Shown: positions 1 through 7,461 of the stretch, piece by piece | Position numbering within the stretch: position 1 is the stretch's first letter | Layout of the letters: every line of letters starts with the position of its first letter | Source: an uncultured Oscillospiraceae bacterium | GTDB taxonomy: Bacteria; Bacillota; Clostridia; Oscillospirales; Ruminococcaceae | DNA length: 15,046 nt | Direction of reading: 5' to 3' | Assembly (NCBI GenBank): GCA_934457235.1 | Contig: CAKSHT010000045.1 | Location: 1-15,046, forward strand | Notes under the pieces: model-generated | The model's input: only the letters and a program-made list of their open reading frames with translations | Databases searched by the model: none | Told to the model about the DNA's origin: nothing | Program-made: the position numbers and the translations under genes

Positions 1-48
1 GATATTTCCTATATGGAGCGCGAGCTCAGAAGGGTGCTTAATAAATAA
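1..48 (+). CDS. 3' end of an unidentified protein (partial)
   Basis: The first 48 bases read as one open frame ending in TAA and encode DISYMERELRRVLNK, a charged, helix-like C-terminus. It stops 7 bases before a hairpin terminator, as expected for the end of a real gene. The start lies outside the window and the fragment is too short to name the family. That it is a gene end at all is inferred from amphipathic composition, the stop and the terminator placement. Confidence 0.5.
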   Translation, partial: DISYMERELRRVLNK

Positions 49-55
49 CAAAGCA

Positions 56-79
56 AGCCCTCCCCGGAGAGGGAGGGCT
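56..79. terminator. Convergent hairpin terminator
   Basis: A perfect 9-bp stem, agccctccc (56-64) with gggagggct (71-79), closes a 6-base loop. On the minus strand the stem is followed by a T-rich stretch (tgctttgttattt), so it should terminate the Cys-rich peptide gene ending at 102. It also lies just after the plus-strand gene ending at 48 and may serve both, although the plus-strand tail is not T-rich. Confidence 0.7.
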
Positions 80-101
80 CTTGAGTTATGCCGGAAGCCT
101 A

Positions 102-263
102 TCAGCAGCCGCAGCCGTTGTTGTTTCCGCAGCCGCAGCCACCGCCGCAGCCGTTGTCGCAGCTGTTACCGCAGCCATTGCCATTGCCGCAGCCGCAGAA
201 CAGGATAAGAATGAGAATGATGATCCAGCAGCAGTTGCCACCGCCAAAGTTGAAGCATGACAT
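102..263 (-). CDS. Small Cys/Gly/Asn-rich membrane peptide, unknown function
   Basis: Encodes 53 residues. The start at 261-263 is chosen because AGGAGG lies 7 bases upstream; a longer frame reaching 335 lacks this. Layout: a short polar head (MSCFNFGGGNCC), one hydrophobic segment at about 13-22 (WIIILILILF), then a tail of about 30 residues made almost only of Cys, Gly and Asn. There are 12 cysteines in total. No recognised domain or signal-peptidase site is visible. Similar peptides in clostridial genomes have been labelled chorion-like high-cysteine proteins, an annotation by composition only. The tail could bind metal, form disulphides, or assemble on a surface or spore coat; these are guesses. 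It is divergent from clpC and ends at a terminator, so it is probably monocistronic. Confidence 0.75.
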   Translation of the reverse strand: MSCFNFGGGNCCWIIILILILFCGCGNGNGCGNSCDNGCGGGCGCGNNNGCGC

Positions 264-332
264 ATTCGTGTCCTCCTGAAAAATTAGTTTCAGAAACGTT
301 CCGCTTCCCTTTGAAGCTTCCGTTTCATAGTA

Positions 333-359
333 CATAATATGCGAAGCGCTCAGATAGGT
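333..359 (-). promoter_or_regulatory. Possible SigK-like promoter of the Cys-rich peptide gene
   Basis: On the minus strand, AC (358-359) is followed after 16 bases by CATATTATG (341-333). This is close to the mother-cell sigma-K pattern AC-N16/17-CATANNNTA, and lies about 70 bases upstream of the start codon. The same bases contain TATTAT, which could be a sigma-A -10, but no good TTGACA-like element sits 17 bases upstream. Weak evidence, offered because a sporulation promoter would suit a Cys/Gly-rich peptide. Confidence 0.25.
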
Positions 360-419
360 TACAGAAATTTTCCTCTGACTGAAATATTTGCCAGACTTCT
401 GTGCATACTATCAATATCA

Positions 420-448
420 CAGCGGCGCGGTAGCCGGCAATGCCGCTG
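420..448 (+). other. Hairpin in the clpC 5' untranslated region
   Basis: A 7-bp inverted repeat, cagcggc (420-426) and gccgctg (442-448), flanks a GC-rich 15-base loop and ends 5 bases before the AGGAGG at 454-459. It could modulate access to the ribosome binding site or be chance. No CtsR operator (GGTCAAA direct repeats) and no CIRCE element were found between 264 and 466. Confidence 0.3.
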
Positions 449-466
449 ATTACAGGAGGTCACGAA

Positions 467-2836
467 ATGAATTCGATCAGCGGATTTTCCGATAACGCCA
501 TAAAGGCGCTCAACGCAGCGCTGGGCGCGGCTATGGGCTGCGGTCACACATACGTCGGCAGCGAGCATATCCTCTACGGCCTGGTATCCGACGACAGCTT
601 CACCACCGCCGCGATACTGCGGCGCTACGGCGTCGGCAGGAATGAAGTACTGCGCAGGCTTGAAGAAACTATCGGCAGGGGCAGACCCACGCGGCTTTCC
701 CTCAACGACCTCACTCCCCGCAGCCGGAAACTCATGGACAACGCACTTTCGTTCGCCGCCGGTGAAAATCAGCGGAAAGCCGCACCGGAGCACCTGCTGC
801 GCGCCATAGTCCTCGACCGCGAGAGCTGCGGGATGGAGTACCTCGCGGCGATGGGCGTGAACCAGGTGAAACTCGCCGGAGAGGTATGCGCCCAGCGCTG
901 GGCAGAGCCGGAGCTTCAGTCCGAAAAGGACCGCCGCGCGAAATTCCCCGCCCTGTCCAAATACGGCAGGGACTTGACGGAAATGGCGGAAAACGGCAGC
1001 CTTGACCCGGTTATAGGCCGCGAAAAGGAAACTGACAGACTCATCAGGGTGCTCCTGCGGCGCTGCAAGAACAATCCCTGCCTTATTGGCGACGCGGGCG
1101 TCGGAAAGACTGCGGTCGTCGAGGGATTCGCGCAGCGCGTCGCCGCCGGAAACGTCCCCCAGGGACTTCTCGGCAAGCGTATTTACTCCATTGACCTGAC
1201 GGCAATGCTCGCCGGAGCGAAATACCGCGGCGACTTTGAGGAGCGTCTTAAAAGCGTCATTGAGGAAGCCGCGGGCTGCAAGAATATAATCCTGTTCATC
1301 GACGAGCTTCACAGTATCGTCGGAACAGGAGCAGCGGAGGGCGCAATCGACGCCGCGAATATTCTCAAGCCGCAGCTTGCCCGTGGAGAAATATGCCTGA
1401 TAGGCGCGACCACGACCGAGGAGTACCGCAAGTTCATCGAAAAGGACAGCGCCCTTGAGCGGCGTTTCCAGCCCGTCACAGTCGAGCAGCCGGACGAAGC
1501 CCAGTCACTCGCGATACTGAAGGGCATGCGCCGCAGCTACGAGCAGCACCACTGCGTGACGATAACCGACGGCGCGCTGGAGGAAGCCGTGCGGCTCTCC
1601 GTAAGGTATATCAACGACCGCAGACTCCCGGACAAGGCGCTTGACCTTGTGGACGAGGCGGCGGCGCGGGTGCGCTCCGGTACGCTTAACGCACCGTATA
1701 TCAAGCGGCTGTCCGAGGTTCGCCGGGGGATAGCAGGCTCCCGCGATCCGGTGAGCACCGAGAAGCTCCGCGCCGAAGAGTACGCTCTGATAAAGGCTAT
1801 GAACAGCGGGCGCGCATGTATCGTAGACAAGCCTGAAATTGCGCAGACCGTTTCGGCGATAACCGGGATACCGGCGCAGCGGCTCTCCGCCGACGAAGCC
1901 GCGCAGCTCGCCGGGCTTGAGGAGCAGCTGAAAAAACGCGTCGTCGGGCAGGATAAGGCGTTGGAGTTGGTGTCGAACGCAGTCCGCCGCGGCAGGACAG
2001 GATTAAAGGAGCCTGACCGCCCGACATGCTCGTTCCTATTCCTGGGACAGACCGGCGTCGGAAAGACGGAGCTTGCCAAAGCGCTGGCGGAAGCCGTTTT
2101 CGGCGACGAGAAGCGCATGATACGCTTCGACATGTCGGAATTTATGGAGAAGCACTCGGTGTCCAAGCTGATTGGCTCCCCTCCCGGATACGTCGGTTAC
2201 GAGGAGGAAGGACAGCTGATAAAGCGCGTGCGCAGCTCCCCGTATTCCGTCGTGCTGTTCGACGAGGTTGAAAAGGCGCACCCCGACGTGCTGAACCTGC
2301 TCCTGCAAATCCTGGAGGACGGCTCGCTGACGGCTTCGGACGGGCGCACGGCGGATTTCCGCAGCACCATCGTGATAATGACCGGAAACATCGGCGCTGA
2401 GCAGCTCCAGAAGAATGCGCTTGGCTTCGCGGGACAGCAGGACACCGCCGAAGCTGACGTGATGTCCGCGCTTAAGAAGCAGTTCAGTCCGGAGCTTATA
2501 AACCGCATCGACAACGTGATAGTATTCCGTAAGCTCGGCGATGAGCAGCTTGAACAGGTCTGCCGGATCCTCCTTGAGAAGCTTGCGGGGCGTGCGGCGC
2601 AATGCGGGATAAATCTCAGCTTCACGGACGACACGGTGCGGCACATCTGCCGCCGCGTAAGCCAGAACACCCGTGAACGCAGTATGGGAGCGCGTCCGCT
2701 GCGCCGCACGATAACCTCCGAGATCGAGGATAAGCTGTCCTGCATGATGATTTCCGGCGAGCTAAAAAACGGATGCCGTGCCGAGGTTTGCGAGAATTCC
2801 GGGGAGCTTTCCGTGCGGATCATGTCTACTCAGTAA
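467..2836 (+). CDS. clpC: ClpC-type ATP-dependent Clp protease unfoldase
   Basis: A 789-residue Hsp100 AAA+ protein. ClpC hexamers unfold substrates and feed them to ClpP. The start at 467 follows AGGAGG by 7 bases; the in-frame ATG at 440 has no such site. Domains: paired Clp_N repeats (about 1-145); AAA-1 with Walker A GDAGVGKT (208-215) and Walker B acids D279/E280; a short middle region (about 395-455); AAA-2 with GQTGVGKT (527-534) and D599/E600; then the Clp D2 small domain. LGF at 652-654 lies where ClpC/ClpA/ClpX carry the ClpP-docking tripeptide, favouring a protease partner over a ClpB disaggregase, as does the lack of a long ClpB coiled coil. The middle region is about 16 residues shorter than in Bacillus subtilis ClpC. 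The gene is not beside ctsR-mcsA-mcsB. No terminator hairpin is obvious before the downstream tRNA promoter. Confidence 0.92.
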   Translation: MNSISGFSDNAIKALNAALGAAMGCGHTYVGSEHILYGLVSDDSFTTAAILRRYGVGRNEVLRRLEETIGRGRPTRLSLNDLTPRSRKLMDNALSFAAGENQRKAAPEHLLRAIVLDRESCGMEYLAAMGVNQVKLAGEVCAQRWAEPELQSEKDRRAKFPALSKYGRDLTEMAENGSLDPVIGREKETDRLIRVLLRRCKNNPCLIGDAGVGKTAVVEGFAQRVAAGNVPQGLLGKRIYSIDLTAMLAGAKYRGDFEERLKSVIEEAAGCKNIILFIDELHSIVGTGAAEGAIDAANILKPQLARGEICLIGATTTEEYRKFIEKDSALERRFQPVTVEQPDEAQSLAILKGMRRSYEQHHCVTITDGALEEAVRLSVRYINDRRLPDKALDLVDEAAARVRSGTLNAPYIKRLSEVRRGIAGSRDPVSTEKLRAEEYALIKAMNSGRACIVDKPEIAQTVSAITGIPAQRLSADEAAQLAGLEEQLKKRVVGQDKALELVSNAVRRGRTGLKEPDRPTCSFLFLGQTGVGKTELAKALAEAVFGDEKRMIRFDMSEFMEKHSVSKLIGSPPGYVGYEEEGQLIKRVRSSPYSVVLFDEVEKAHPDVLNLLLQILEDGSLTASDGRTADFRSTIVIMTGNIGAEQLQKNALGFAGQQDTAEADVMSALKKQFSPELINRIDNVIVFRKLGDEQLEQVCRILLEKLAGRAAQCGINLSFTDDTVRHICRRVSQNTRERSMGARPLRRTITSEIEDKLSCMMISGELKNGCRAEVCENSGELSVRIMSTQ

Positions 2837-2874
2837 CACACTATAAAATTTTTGAACTTTTTTTGCAAAAACCC

Positions 2875-2903
2875 TTGACAAATCCGATTTCATGTGATAT
2901 AAT
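2875..2903 (+). promoter_or_regulatory. Perfect consensus sigma-A promoter of the initiator tRNA
   Basis: TTGACA (2875-2880), a 17-base spacer and TATAAT (2898-2903), with TG one base before the -10 (extended -10). Every consensus position matches. The predicted transcript starts near 2910, about 38 bases before the tRNA, implying 5' processing. The spacer closely matches that of the rplU promoter at 9896-9924. Confidence 0.95.
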
Positions 2904-2947
2904 ATTTAAGTACTCAAGAGAACGGAGTTTTCCAGAGTGCTTAATAT

Positions 2948-3024
<77 letters not shown>

Positions 3025-3029
3025 CTTTT

Positions 3030-3076
3030 AAAGCCTTTATTCATGAGATTTCACTGAATAAAGGCTTTTCGTTTTA
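3030..3076 (+). terminator. Rho-independent terminator after the tRNA
   Basis: A 14-bp perfect stem, aaagcctttattca (3030-3043) with tgaataaaggcttt (3055-3068), encloses an 11-base loop and is followed by tcgtttta. It ends the tRNA unit and separates it from the peptidase gene. Confidence 0.85.
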
Positions 3077-3154
3077 TATGCCTCAGATACGGTTTTATAG
3101 CAGTTTTTATAGCATTTGCAATTCTTAGAGCTGACATAGCAAAGGACGGTAGAT

Positions 3155-4486
3155 ATGGGGAATAAAAAAATCATACATAGGGTAACGGCAGCTATTCTTT
3201 CGGCGGCTCTCATTATGGCAAACGGAATAACAGCATACAGTAACGCTAATTATGATTCGCAGATAGCTCAGAGGGAAGCCGAAATTGAACAGATGCGAAA
3301 GGATAACGATAAGCGCCAGGCTGAAATAGACAGCTACAGCGGCGACATCAACGAAAACCAAGAGATGATGCTGCTCATATCTCAGCAGATAGATGACGTC
3401 AAATCAGAGCTTATCTTGAAAAGACAGCTTATTGATGCCAAGCAGGCGGCAATCGACCAGAAATCAAAAGAGATTTCCAAACTGGAAGCAATCATCGAAA
3501 CAAAAGAGGGGCAGATACAGGATAAACGGGTCGAGATAGCTGAGCTTGATTCCGAAAACACCGAGAACCTTAAACACTTCAGCAAGCTTGCCCGTGCGCT
3601 GTATATGAACAACAGCTCAGACGTTATTCCGCTGCTGAACGGTTCAGACGACTGGTATAACTTCTTTGTTTATAATGACGTTATACGCAACATTTCCAAG
3701 CAAAACACGGAATTCATGCAGTCCCTCAGTGATAGCATAAAGGCGCAGGAGAATATGATCTCCGACCTCGATACGGAAATCGCAGGGCTTGAGAGCGATA
3801 AGCAGGAGCTTGAAGATTCCAAGAGCAGGCTTGAAAATGAAAAAACTGCACTAGAGGACGAAAAATCAGATCTTGAGTCATATTCGCAGGAAAAATACAA
3901 TGATCTGTACAGGGTTTCATCTGAAAATGATTCCCTGCTCAACAGGGTGGCATCTCTTGAGTATGCGATGAATGCCACAGATGAGCTTATCGAGGAGGCA
4001 AACCGCGAAATCGAAGAGCTTATAAAGAAAAGGCAGTCGGAAAATCCCGACCAGCCAGTGTATTCCACAGACGGTTTCAGATGGCCTCTCAGCAGCAGCT
4101 ATCAGTATATCACGACCTATTTCGGACCAGATGTAGTCAACAATAAAAGCCGTACTCACTACGGAATTGATGTAGGTAATGCAGGCATAGGCGGGGCGAA
4201 CATATACGCAGCACAGTCTGGAACGGTCATTACAGCGTTCAGCGATGGCGGCTATCACGGCGGTTATGGCAACTATGTCTTGATAGATCACGGCGGAGGG
4301 ATATCCACGCTTTATGCTCACTGCAATTCAACCATAGTATATGCGGGGCAGGAAGTGAGCAAGGGGGACGTTATAGGTTATGTGGGTACTACGGGCTATT
4401 CAACGGGAAATCACCTGCATTTCGAGGTTCGAGTTGACGGCGTTGCGGTGAACCCCTTTGGCTACAACTATGAATATATAAATTGA
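3155..4486 (+). CDS. Secreted coiled-coil M23 family peptidoglycan endopeptidase
   Basis: A 443-residue exported protein. The signal peptide has KK and R at the n-region, a hydrophobic core at about 10-22, and probable cleavage near AYS/NA (29-31). Residues about 33-300 are charged heptad-like repeats rich in Glu, Lys, Asp and Ser, predicted as long coiled coil in the manner of EnvC, PcsB and CwlO. The C-terminus (about 305-443) is an M23 (LytM) domain with the zinc ligands H335 and D339 (HYGID) and the HLH motif H420/H422, so the active site looks intact. It probably cleaves peptidoglycan cross-bridges during division or growth; activation through the coiled coil by an FtsEX-type complex is inference from the family. 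The start at 3155 follows aaaggacgg. No clear promoter is visible in 3077-3154, although tttatagca occurs twice there. Its DNA seems more AT-rich than clpC. Confidence 0.9.
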   Translation: MGNKKIIHRVTAAILSAALIMANGITAYSNANYDSQIAQREAEIEQMRKDNDKRQAEIDSYSGDINENQEMMLLISQQIDDVKSELILKRQLIDAKQAAIDQKSKEISKLEAIIETKEGQIQDKRVEIAELDSENTENLKHFSKLARALYMNNSSDVIPLLNGSDDWYNFFVYNDVIRNISKQNTEFMQSLSDSIKAQENMISDLDTEIAGLESDKQELEDSKSRLENEKTALEDEKSDLESYSQEKYNDLYRVSSENDSLLNRVASLEYAMNATDELIEEANREIEELIKKRQSENPDQPVYSTDGFRWPLSSSYQYITTYFGPDVVNNKSRTHYGIDVGNAGIGGANIYAAQSGTVITAFSDGGYHGGYGNYVLIDHGGGISTLYAHCNSTIVYAGQEVSKGDVIGYVGTTGYSTGNHLHFEVRVDGVAVNPFGYNYEYIN

Positions 4487-4502
4487 TTCGTCTTACATAA
4501 AT

Positions 4503-4533
4503 AAAAGGCTCACCCGCAGGTGGTGAGCCTTTT
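4503..4533 (+). terminator. Terminator of the M23 peptidase gene
   Basis: A 12-bp perfect stem, aaaaggctcacc (4503-4514) with ggtgagcctttt (4522-4533), closes a 7-base loop and starts 17 bases after the stop codon. The arms supply their own A and T tracts, so it could work in both directions. Confidence 0.85.
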
Positions 4534-4548
4534 ATCGTACGTACTAAA

Positions 4549-4624
4549 TACGAAATAGCACAAAGCCCCTAAAATCCGTAATCAGCAGATTTTAAGGGGC
4601 TTTATTGCATTATGCTGTTTCGTA
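4549..4624. repeat. Nested long palindrome / terminator at the convergent junction
   Basis: An inner stem of about 15 bp with one bulged base (4562-4576 with 4588-4603, cores aaagcccc and ggggcttt) sits inside an outer 12-bp stem: tacgaaatagca (4549-4560) with tgctgtttcgta (4613-4624), all paired apart from one G-T. The strands between the stems are 1 and 9 bases. In the minus direction the inner stem is followed by tttgtgctattt, so it probably terminates the obg-to-yebC run. The outer stem is more than a terminator needs and could mark a small mobile palindromic repeat. Confidence 0.75.
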
Positions 4625-4654
4625 TCTCATGAAATCACCACAGACGGCTCTGTA

Positions 4655-5407
4655 TCAGTCCTCGTCGTCAGACTCAGGAGCGTCCCAGTTATGGTACACG
4701 TTCTGCACATCGTCGTTGTCATCGAGGGCTTCCAGGAGAAGTCCCATCTTCTTGATCTGATCCTCGTCGGTGAGCGTGGTGTATGTAGAGGGCACCTGCT
4801 CCTCCTCTGCGGAAACTACCTTATAGCCCTTCTTGCCAAGCTCCTCAGCTACTGTGGATACTACGGAGGGGTCAGTGGTTATCTCAACAACGCCGTCCTC
4901 AAAGCTGAAGTCATCGCCGCCGGCTTCCAGAATATCCTCCATTGCCTTGTCCTCATCAATGTCGCCGTCCTCGTTGTCAAGAACGATGATTCCCTTGCGG
5001 GAGAACATAAAGGATACGCATCCGCTGGCGCCCATGTTTCCGCCGAACTTATCGAAGTAATGGCGTATCTCGCCTGCAGTACGGTTTCTGTTATCGGTAA
5101 GGCACTCAACGATGACTGCAACGCCGTTCGGACCGTAGCCTTCGTATACGCAGTCCTCGTAGTCGTTCTTCTCGGCGCCGCCGGCTGCCTTCTTCAACAG
5201 TCTGTCGATGTTGTCGTTCGGGATATTGTTGCTCTTTGCCTTCTGTACGAGGGCGTAGAGTCTGGAGTTGTTCGCCGGGTCAGCGCTTCCGGTCTCCTTG
5301 ATGCATACGAGGATCTCACGGCTGATCTTGGTGAATACCTTAGCTCTTGCGCCGTCCTTCTCGCCCTTCTTGCGCTTGATGGTGCTCCATTTTGAATGTC
5401 CTGACAT
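4655..5407 (-). CDS. yebC: YebC/PmpR-family protein
   Basis: A 250-residue protein with the family N-terminus MSGHSKWSTIKRKKGEKD and full family length (usually about 240-250). The start is supported by AAGGAG upstream. YebC-type proteins were long annotated as transcriptional regulators; members in several bacteria are now reported to act in translation, relieving ribosome stalling at difficult motifs. The sequence does not decide which role applies. The C-terminal tail is very acidic (ends DAPESDDED). It is the last gene of the minus-strand run, 29 bases after the YitT-family gene, and is followed by the palindromic terminator region. Its neighbours are also translation genes, which fits the ribosome-linked view. 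Confidence 0.93.
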   Translation of the reverse strand: MSGHSKWSTIKRKKGEKDGARAKVFTKISREILVCIKETGSADPANNSRLYALVQKAKSNNIPNDNIDRLLKKAAGGAEKNDYEDCVYEGYGPNGVAVIVECLTDNRNRTAGEIRHYFDKFGGNMGASGCVSFMFSRKGIIVLDNEDGDIDEDKAMEDILEAGGDDFSFEDGVVEITTDPSVVSTVAEELGKKGYKVVSAEEEQVPSTYTTLTDEDQIKKMGLLLEALDDNDDVQNVYHNWDAPESDDED

Positions 5408-5436
5408 AAATTCGTTCTCCTTATTCTGTGTTTAAT

Positions 5437-6306
5437 TCAATCCAGCTTCTGGAAGCCCTTACCCAGGACCTCGCTCGCGCCGGTAATAATTACAAATGCA
5501 TTCGGATCCGTCTGCTTGACTATCCGTTTTACCTTGACATATTCGTTCTTGTGGACGGCAATGCATACCACCTGCCGTTCCTCGCCGCTGTAGGCTCCCT
5601 CGCCCTTGAGCAGCGTAACTCCGCGCTTCTGCTTCAACAGACGGTCAGCGATCTCCTGCGGCTTCTCCGAAAAGATCATCAGGAACTTGCCCTCCAGACC
5701 GCCGTAAACCAGCGCGTCAATTACCTTCGCCTGTACGAAAACTGAAACTATCGCATACATCACAACGTCAAGGTTTCTGTACACGATGTATCCGCTGACC
5801 GCAACGCCGGCGTTCACCAGGAATGATATCTGACCCAGCTTTATTTCCGGCTTAAAGCGGTTGATTATCTTGTTGATTATATCAGTGCCGCCGGTCGTGC
5901 CCTCCCTAGCGTATACAAGCCCAAGGCCCGCGCCCATCAGCAATCCGCCGAAAATCGACGCGAGGATACCGCCGCCGTTGTCCGCGATATAGACCGGGAC
6001 GTTTTTCAGCAGGTAGTCCGTCATGACCGTAAGCGACGCGACGCCGATGAGCGTCTTTATCATCGTCACCCGGTTAAGCAGGAAAAATCCCGCGATAAGA
6101 AGCGGAATGTTAATAACGGCAATCAGCGTACCGATGTTCCAGTGTGTGACATAGCTGATTATCGTCGCGATACCGGTGACTCCGCCCGGAGCGATATTGT
6201 TCGGCGCCGTGAAGCAGTGGACTCCCAGCGAATACACGCCGGAGCCGACGATTATCACAACGATGTCAATGACCCAGCGCCATACGGTTTTTGAAGTCTG
6301 TGACAT
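5437..6306 (-). CDS. YitT-family membrane protein (DUF161 + DUF2179)
   Basis: A 289-residue integral membrane protein of unknown biochemical function. Residues from about 10 to 190 hold several hydrophobic segments, including the stretch at 10-30 and a glycine-rich one near ILASIFGGLLMGAGLGL. The motif region around EGTTGGTDIINKII is typical of the family. The last 90 or so residues form the soluble DUF2179-like domain (from about FLMIFSEKPQEI). The start at 6304-6306 is preferred because GGAGG lies 5 bases upstream; an in-frame GTG at 6316-6318 overlaps the mrnC stop codon and would put the Shine-Dalgarno sequence inside the gene. Transport is often suggested for the family but is unproven. 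Confidence 0.88.
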   Translation of the reverse strand: MSQTSKTVWRWVIDIVVIIVGSGVYSLGVHCFTAPNNIAPGGVTGIATIISYVTHWNIGTLIAVINIPLLIAGFFLLNRVTMIKTLIGVASLTVMTDYLLKNVPVYIADNGGGILASIFGGLLMGAGLGLVYAREGTTGGTDIINKIINRFKPEIKLGQISFLVNAGVAVSGYIVYRNLDVVMYAIVSVFVQAKVIDALVYGGLEGKFLMIFSEKPQEIADRLLKQKRGVTLLKGEGAYSGEERQVVCIAVHKNEYVKVKRIVKQTDPNAFVIITGASEVLGKGFQKLD

Positions 6307-6317
6307 ATGCACCTCCA

Positions 6318-6719
6318 CTAGACGGGGAGCGCCTCGCAGATCGCCGTGAACAGCGTTTCTATGCGCTCCTGCTGCCCCGAAAGGCTCAGGTATCCGAACA
6401 GAGTTTCAAGCGCGGTCGCCCGGCGGTACTCCGATGGCTTTGCGCTCTTGGGGACTGATATTCCCCCGGCGTTCCTGCCGCGGCGGAGAATATCGTTCTC
6501 GCGCTCGGTCAGCAGCGGCTCGATAACATCCACCGCCTTTGACTGATATGACGCCCTCACCTGCTCCACCGCCAGGTCATGCAGCCGTCCGGCGTTCGTA
6601 TTCCCTCTCAGCACGACCTCGCGCCGCACCAGAAGCTCATACACGCAGTCGCCGTAAAACGCCAGAACATTCGGGCTATATGCGCCCGCTTCATGCTCGG
6701 ACAGTACTGTTAAAGCCAT
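6318..6719 (-). CDS. mrnC: Mini-ribonuclease III
   Basis: A 133-residue protein consisting of only the RNase III catalytic domain, with no double-stranded-RNA-binding domain; the length is typical of Mini-III. In Bacillus subtilis Mini-III matures 23S rRNA ends. Visible motifs are FYGDCVYE with catalytic D24, and RRATALETLFGYL with E105; the LLRR-GRNAG segment (about 78-85) matches the family. The start follows the upstream gene's stop by 4 bases, with AAAGG lying inside that gene's end, which implies translational coupling. In many Firmicutes mrnC lies beside cysS; here it sits in an obg run instead. Confidence 0.9.
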   Translation of the reverse strand: MALTVLSEHEAGAYSPNVLAFYGDCVYELLVRREVVLRGNTNAGRLHDLAVEQVRASYQSKAVDVIEPLLTERENDILRRGRNAGGISVPKSAKPSEYRRATALETLFGYLSLSGQQERIETLFTAICEALPV

Positions 6720-6723
6720 TACA

Positions 6724-7425
6724 TCAACCTTTCAGTATGTAGTATACGCAGCTGTATTCCTCACAGTGCGCGTCGAATATCCCACACTCCTTGCGAAGCT
6801 CGCTCATTCCCAGTGAAACACTGCTGTCATCCTTGTGTATCCCGGCATACTTCTCCGCCGCGGCGATGAGCGGGGTGTAATATCCCGCGTGCCAGTCGGA
6901 TTTCGGCGCGATGTAAAAATCCTGCACATGCCAGCCATGCTCTTTCGCAAGCACGAGCACCTTATCCAGCGGTAGTATCTGCCCGAAACGCCGCTGACAG
7001 AACATCTTCGTATCCGGCGACGGCTCCGTGAGCCAGCTCACCGCGCGGTAAACAAGCGTACCGCCCTTTGCGAGCTTTGCGCGGAGCTGCTCCAGCCGCT
7101 GGACGCAGCCGTCGAACTCCACGATACCGTTGTACCAGACGAGGTCGTACCCGCCATCGCTGCCCGGAAGCTCAAAAAGCTGAACCACCGAAGCGTCAAG
7201 ACCGACGGCTCTGCCCTGCTCCGCGCGGAATTCGTCAGTAAACGCGGAAGTCAGGCGGCAGCCGAACTGCCCGGAAATGAGCTGCGGCGTGGTTATCTCG
7301 TCGCCGACGAAAAGCGCGGACTTCGGAGCGATACCACCGAGCATGGAAAGCACCTGCTTTGCAGTCCCGGCGCTTCCCGGAGAAGAACGTTCAAGGTCAC
7401 GGAGCAATACGCTGATGAAAGTCAT
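6724..7425 (-). CDS. Class I methyltransferase-like protein with degenerate SAM motif
   Basis: A 233-residue protein whose middle resembles a Rossmann-type SAM methyltransferase. A glycine-containing strand-loop stands at 37-43 (ALFVGDE) where motif I would be; an acidic post-strand is followed by YDLVWYNGIVEF (about 93-104) and LAKGGTLVYRAVSW (about 118-131), the usual positions of motifs IV and VI. Motif I lacks the GxGxG form, so either cofactor binding is unusual or catalysis is lost. The rest (RFGQILPLDKV; DFYIAPKSDWHAGYY) is unlike methyltransferases I can name. The start has GAGGT upstream; 36 bases separate it from obg, and mrnC follows within 4 bases. The substrate is unknown; RNA or ribosome is only suggested by context. 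Confidence 0.6.
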   Translation of the reverse strand: MTFISVLLRDLERSSPGSAGTAKQVLSMLGGIAPKSALFVGDEITTPQLISGQFGCRLTSAFTDEFRAEQGRAVGLDASVVQLFELPGSDGGYDLVWYNGIVEFDGCVQRLEQLRAKLAKGGTLVYRAVSWLTEPSPDTKMFCQRRFGQILPLDKVLVLAKEHGWHVQDFYIAPKSDWHAGYYTPLIAAAEKYAGIHKDDSSVSLGMSELRKECGIFDAHCEEYSCVYYILKG

Positions 7426-7461
7426 TATTCTACCTCGGAAACAGCACAGTTTCTCACGGAA

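Noticed and set aside
105..200. Short-period repeats of cagccg/ccgcag that could suggest a CRISPR-like or minisatellite array
   Set aside because: They are codon-level low complexity within the Cys/Gly tail; there are no regular spacers or constant repeat length.
88..279. Pro/Gln-rich plus-strand peptide opposite the Cys-rich gene
   Set aside because: Its repeats are the complement of Cys/Gly codons; the minus strand has AGGAGG and a terminator, the plus strand has neither.
359..1312. A 317-residue minus-strand open frame inside clpC
   Set aside because: It is opposite conserved ClpC coding sequence (N-domain and first Walker motifs) and has no family resemblance; an antisense shadow.
2837..2874. 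Possible clpC terminator in the A/T-rich stretch after its stop
   Set aside because: There are T and A runs but no stable GC-containing stem, and the stretch abuts the tRNA promoter -35.
3093..3113. Direct repeat of tttatagca before the M23 gene as a regulatory site
   Set aside because: Only two short AT-rich copies 11 bases apart; too little to separate from chance, although either could act as a weak -10.
4691..5395. A 234-residue plus-strand frame over yebC, rich in hydrophobic residues
   Set aside because: It mirrors the conserved YebC codons and lacks a ribosome binding site; a shadow, not a membrane protein.
6307..6318. GTG start for the YitT-family gene
   Set aside because: It overlaps the mrnC stop and would place the GGAGG inside the gene; the ATG at 6306 is correctly spaced.
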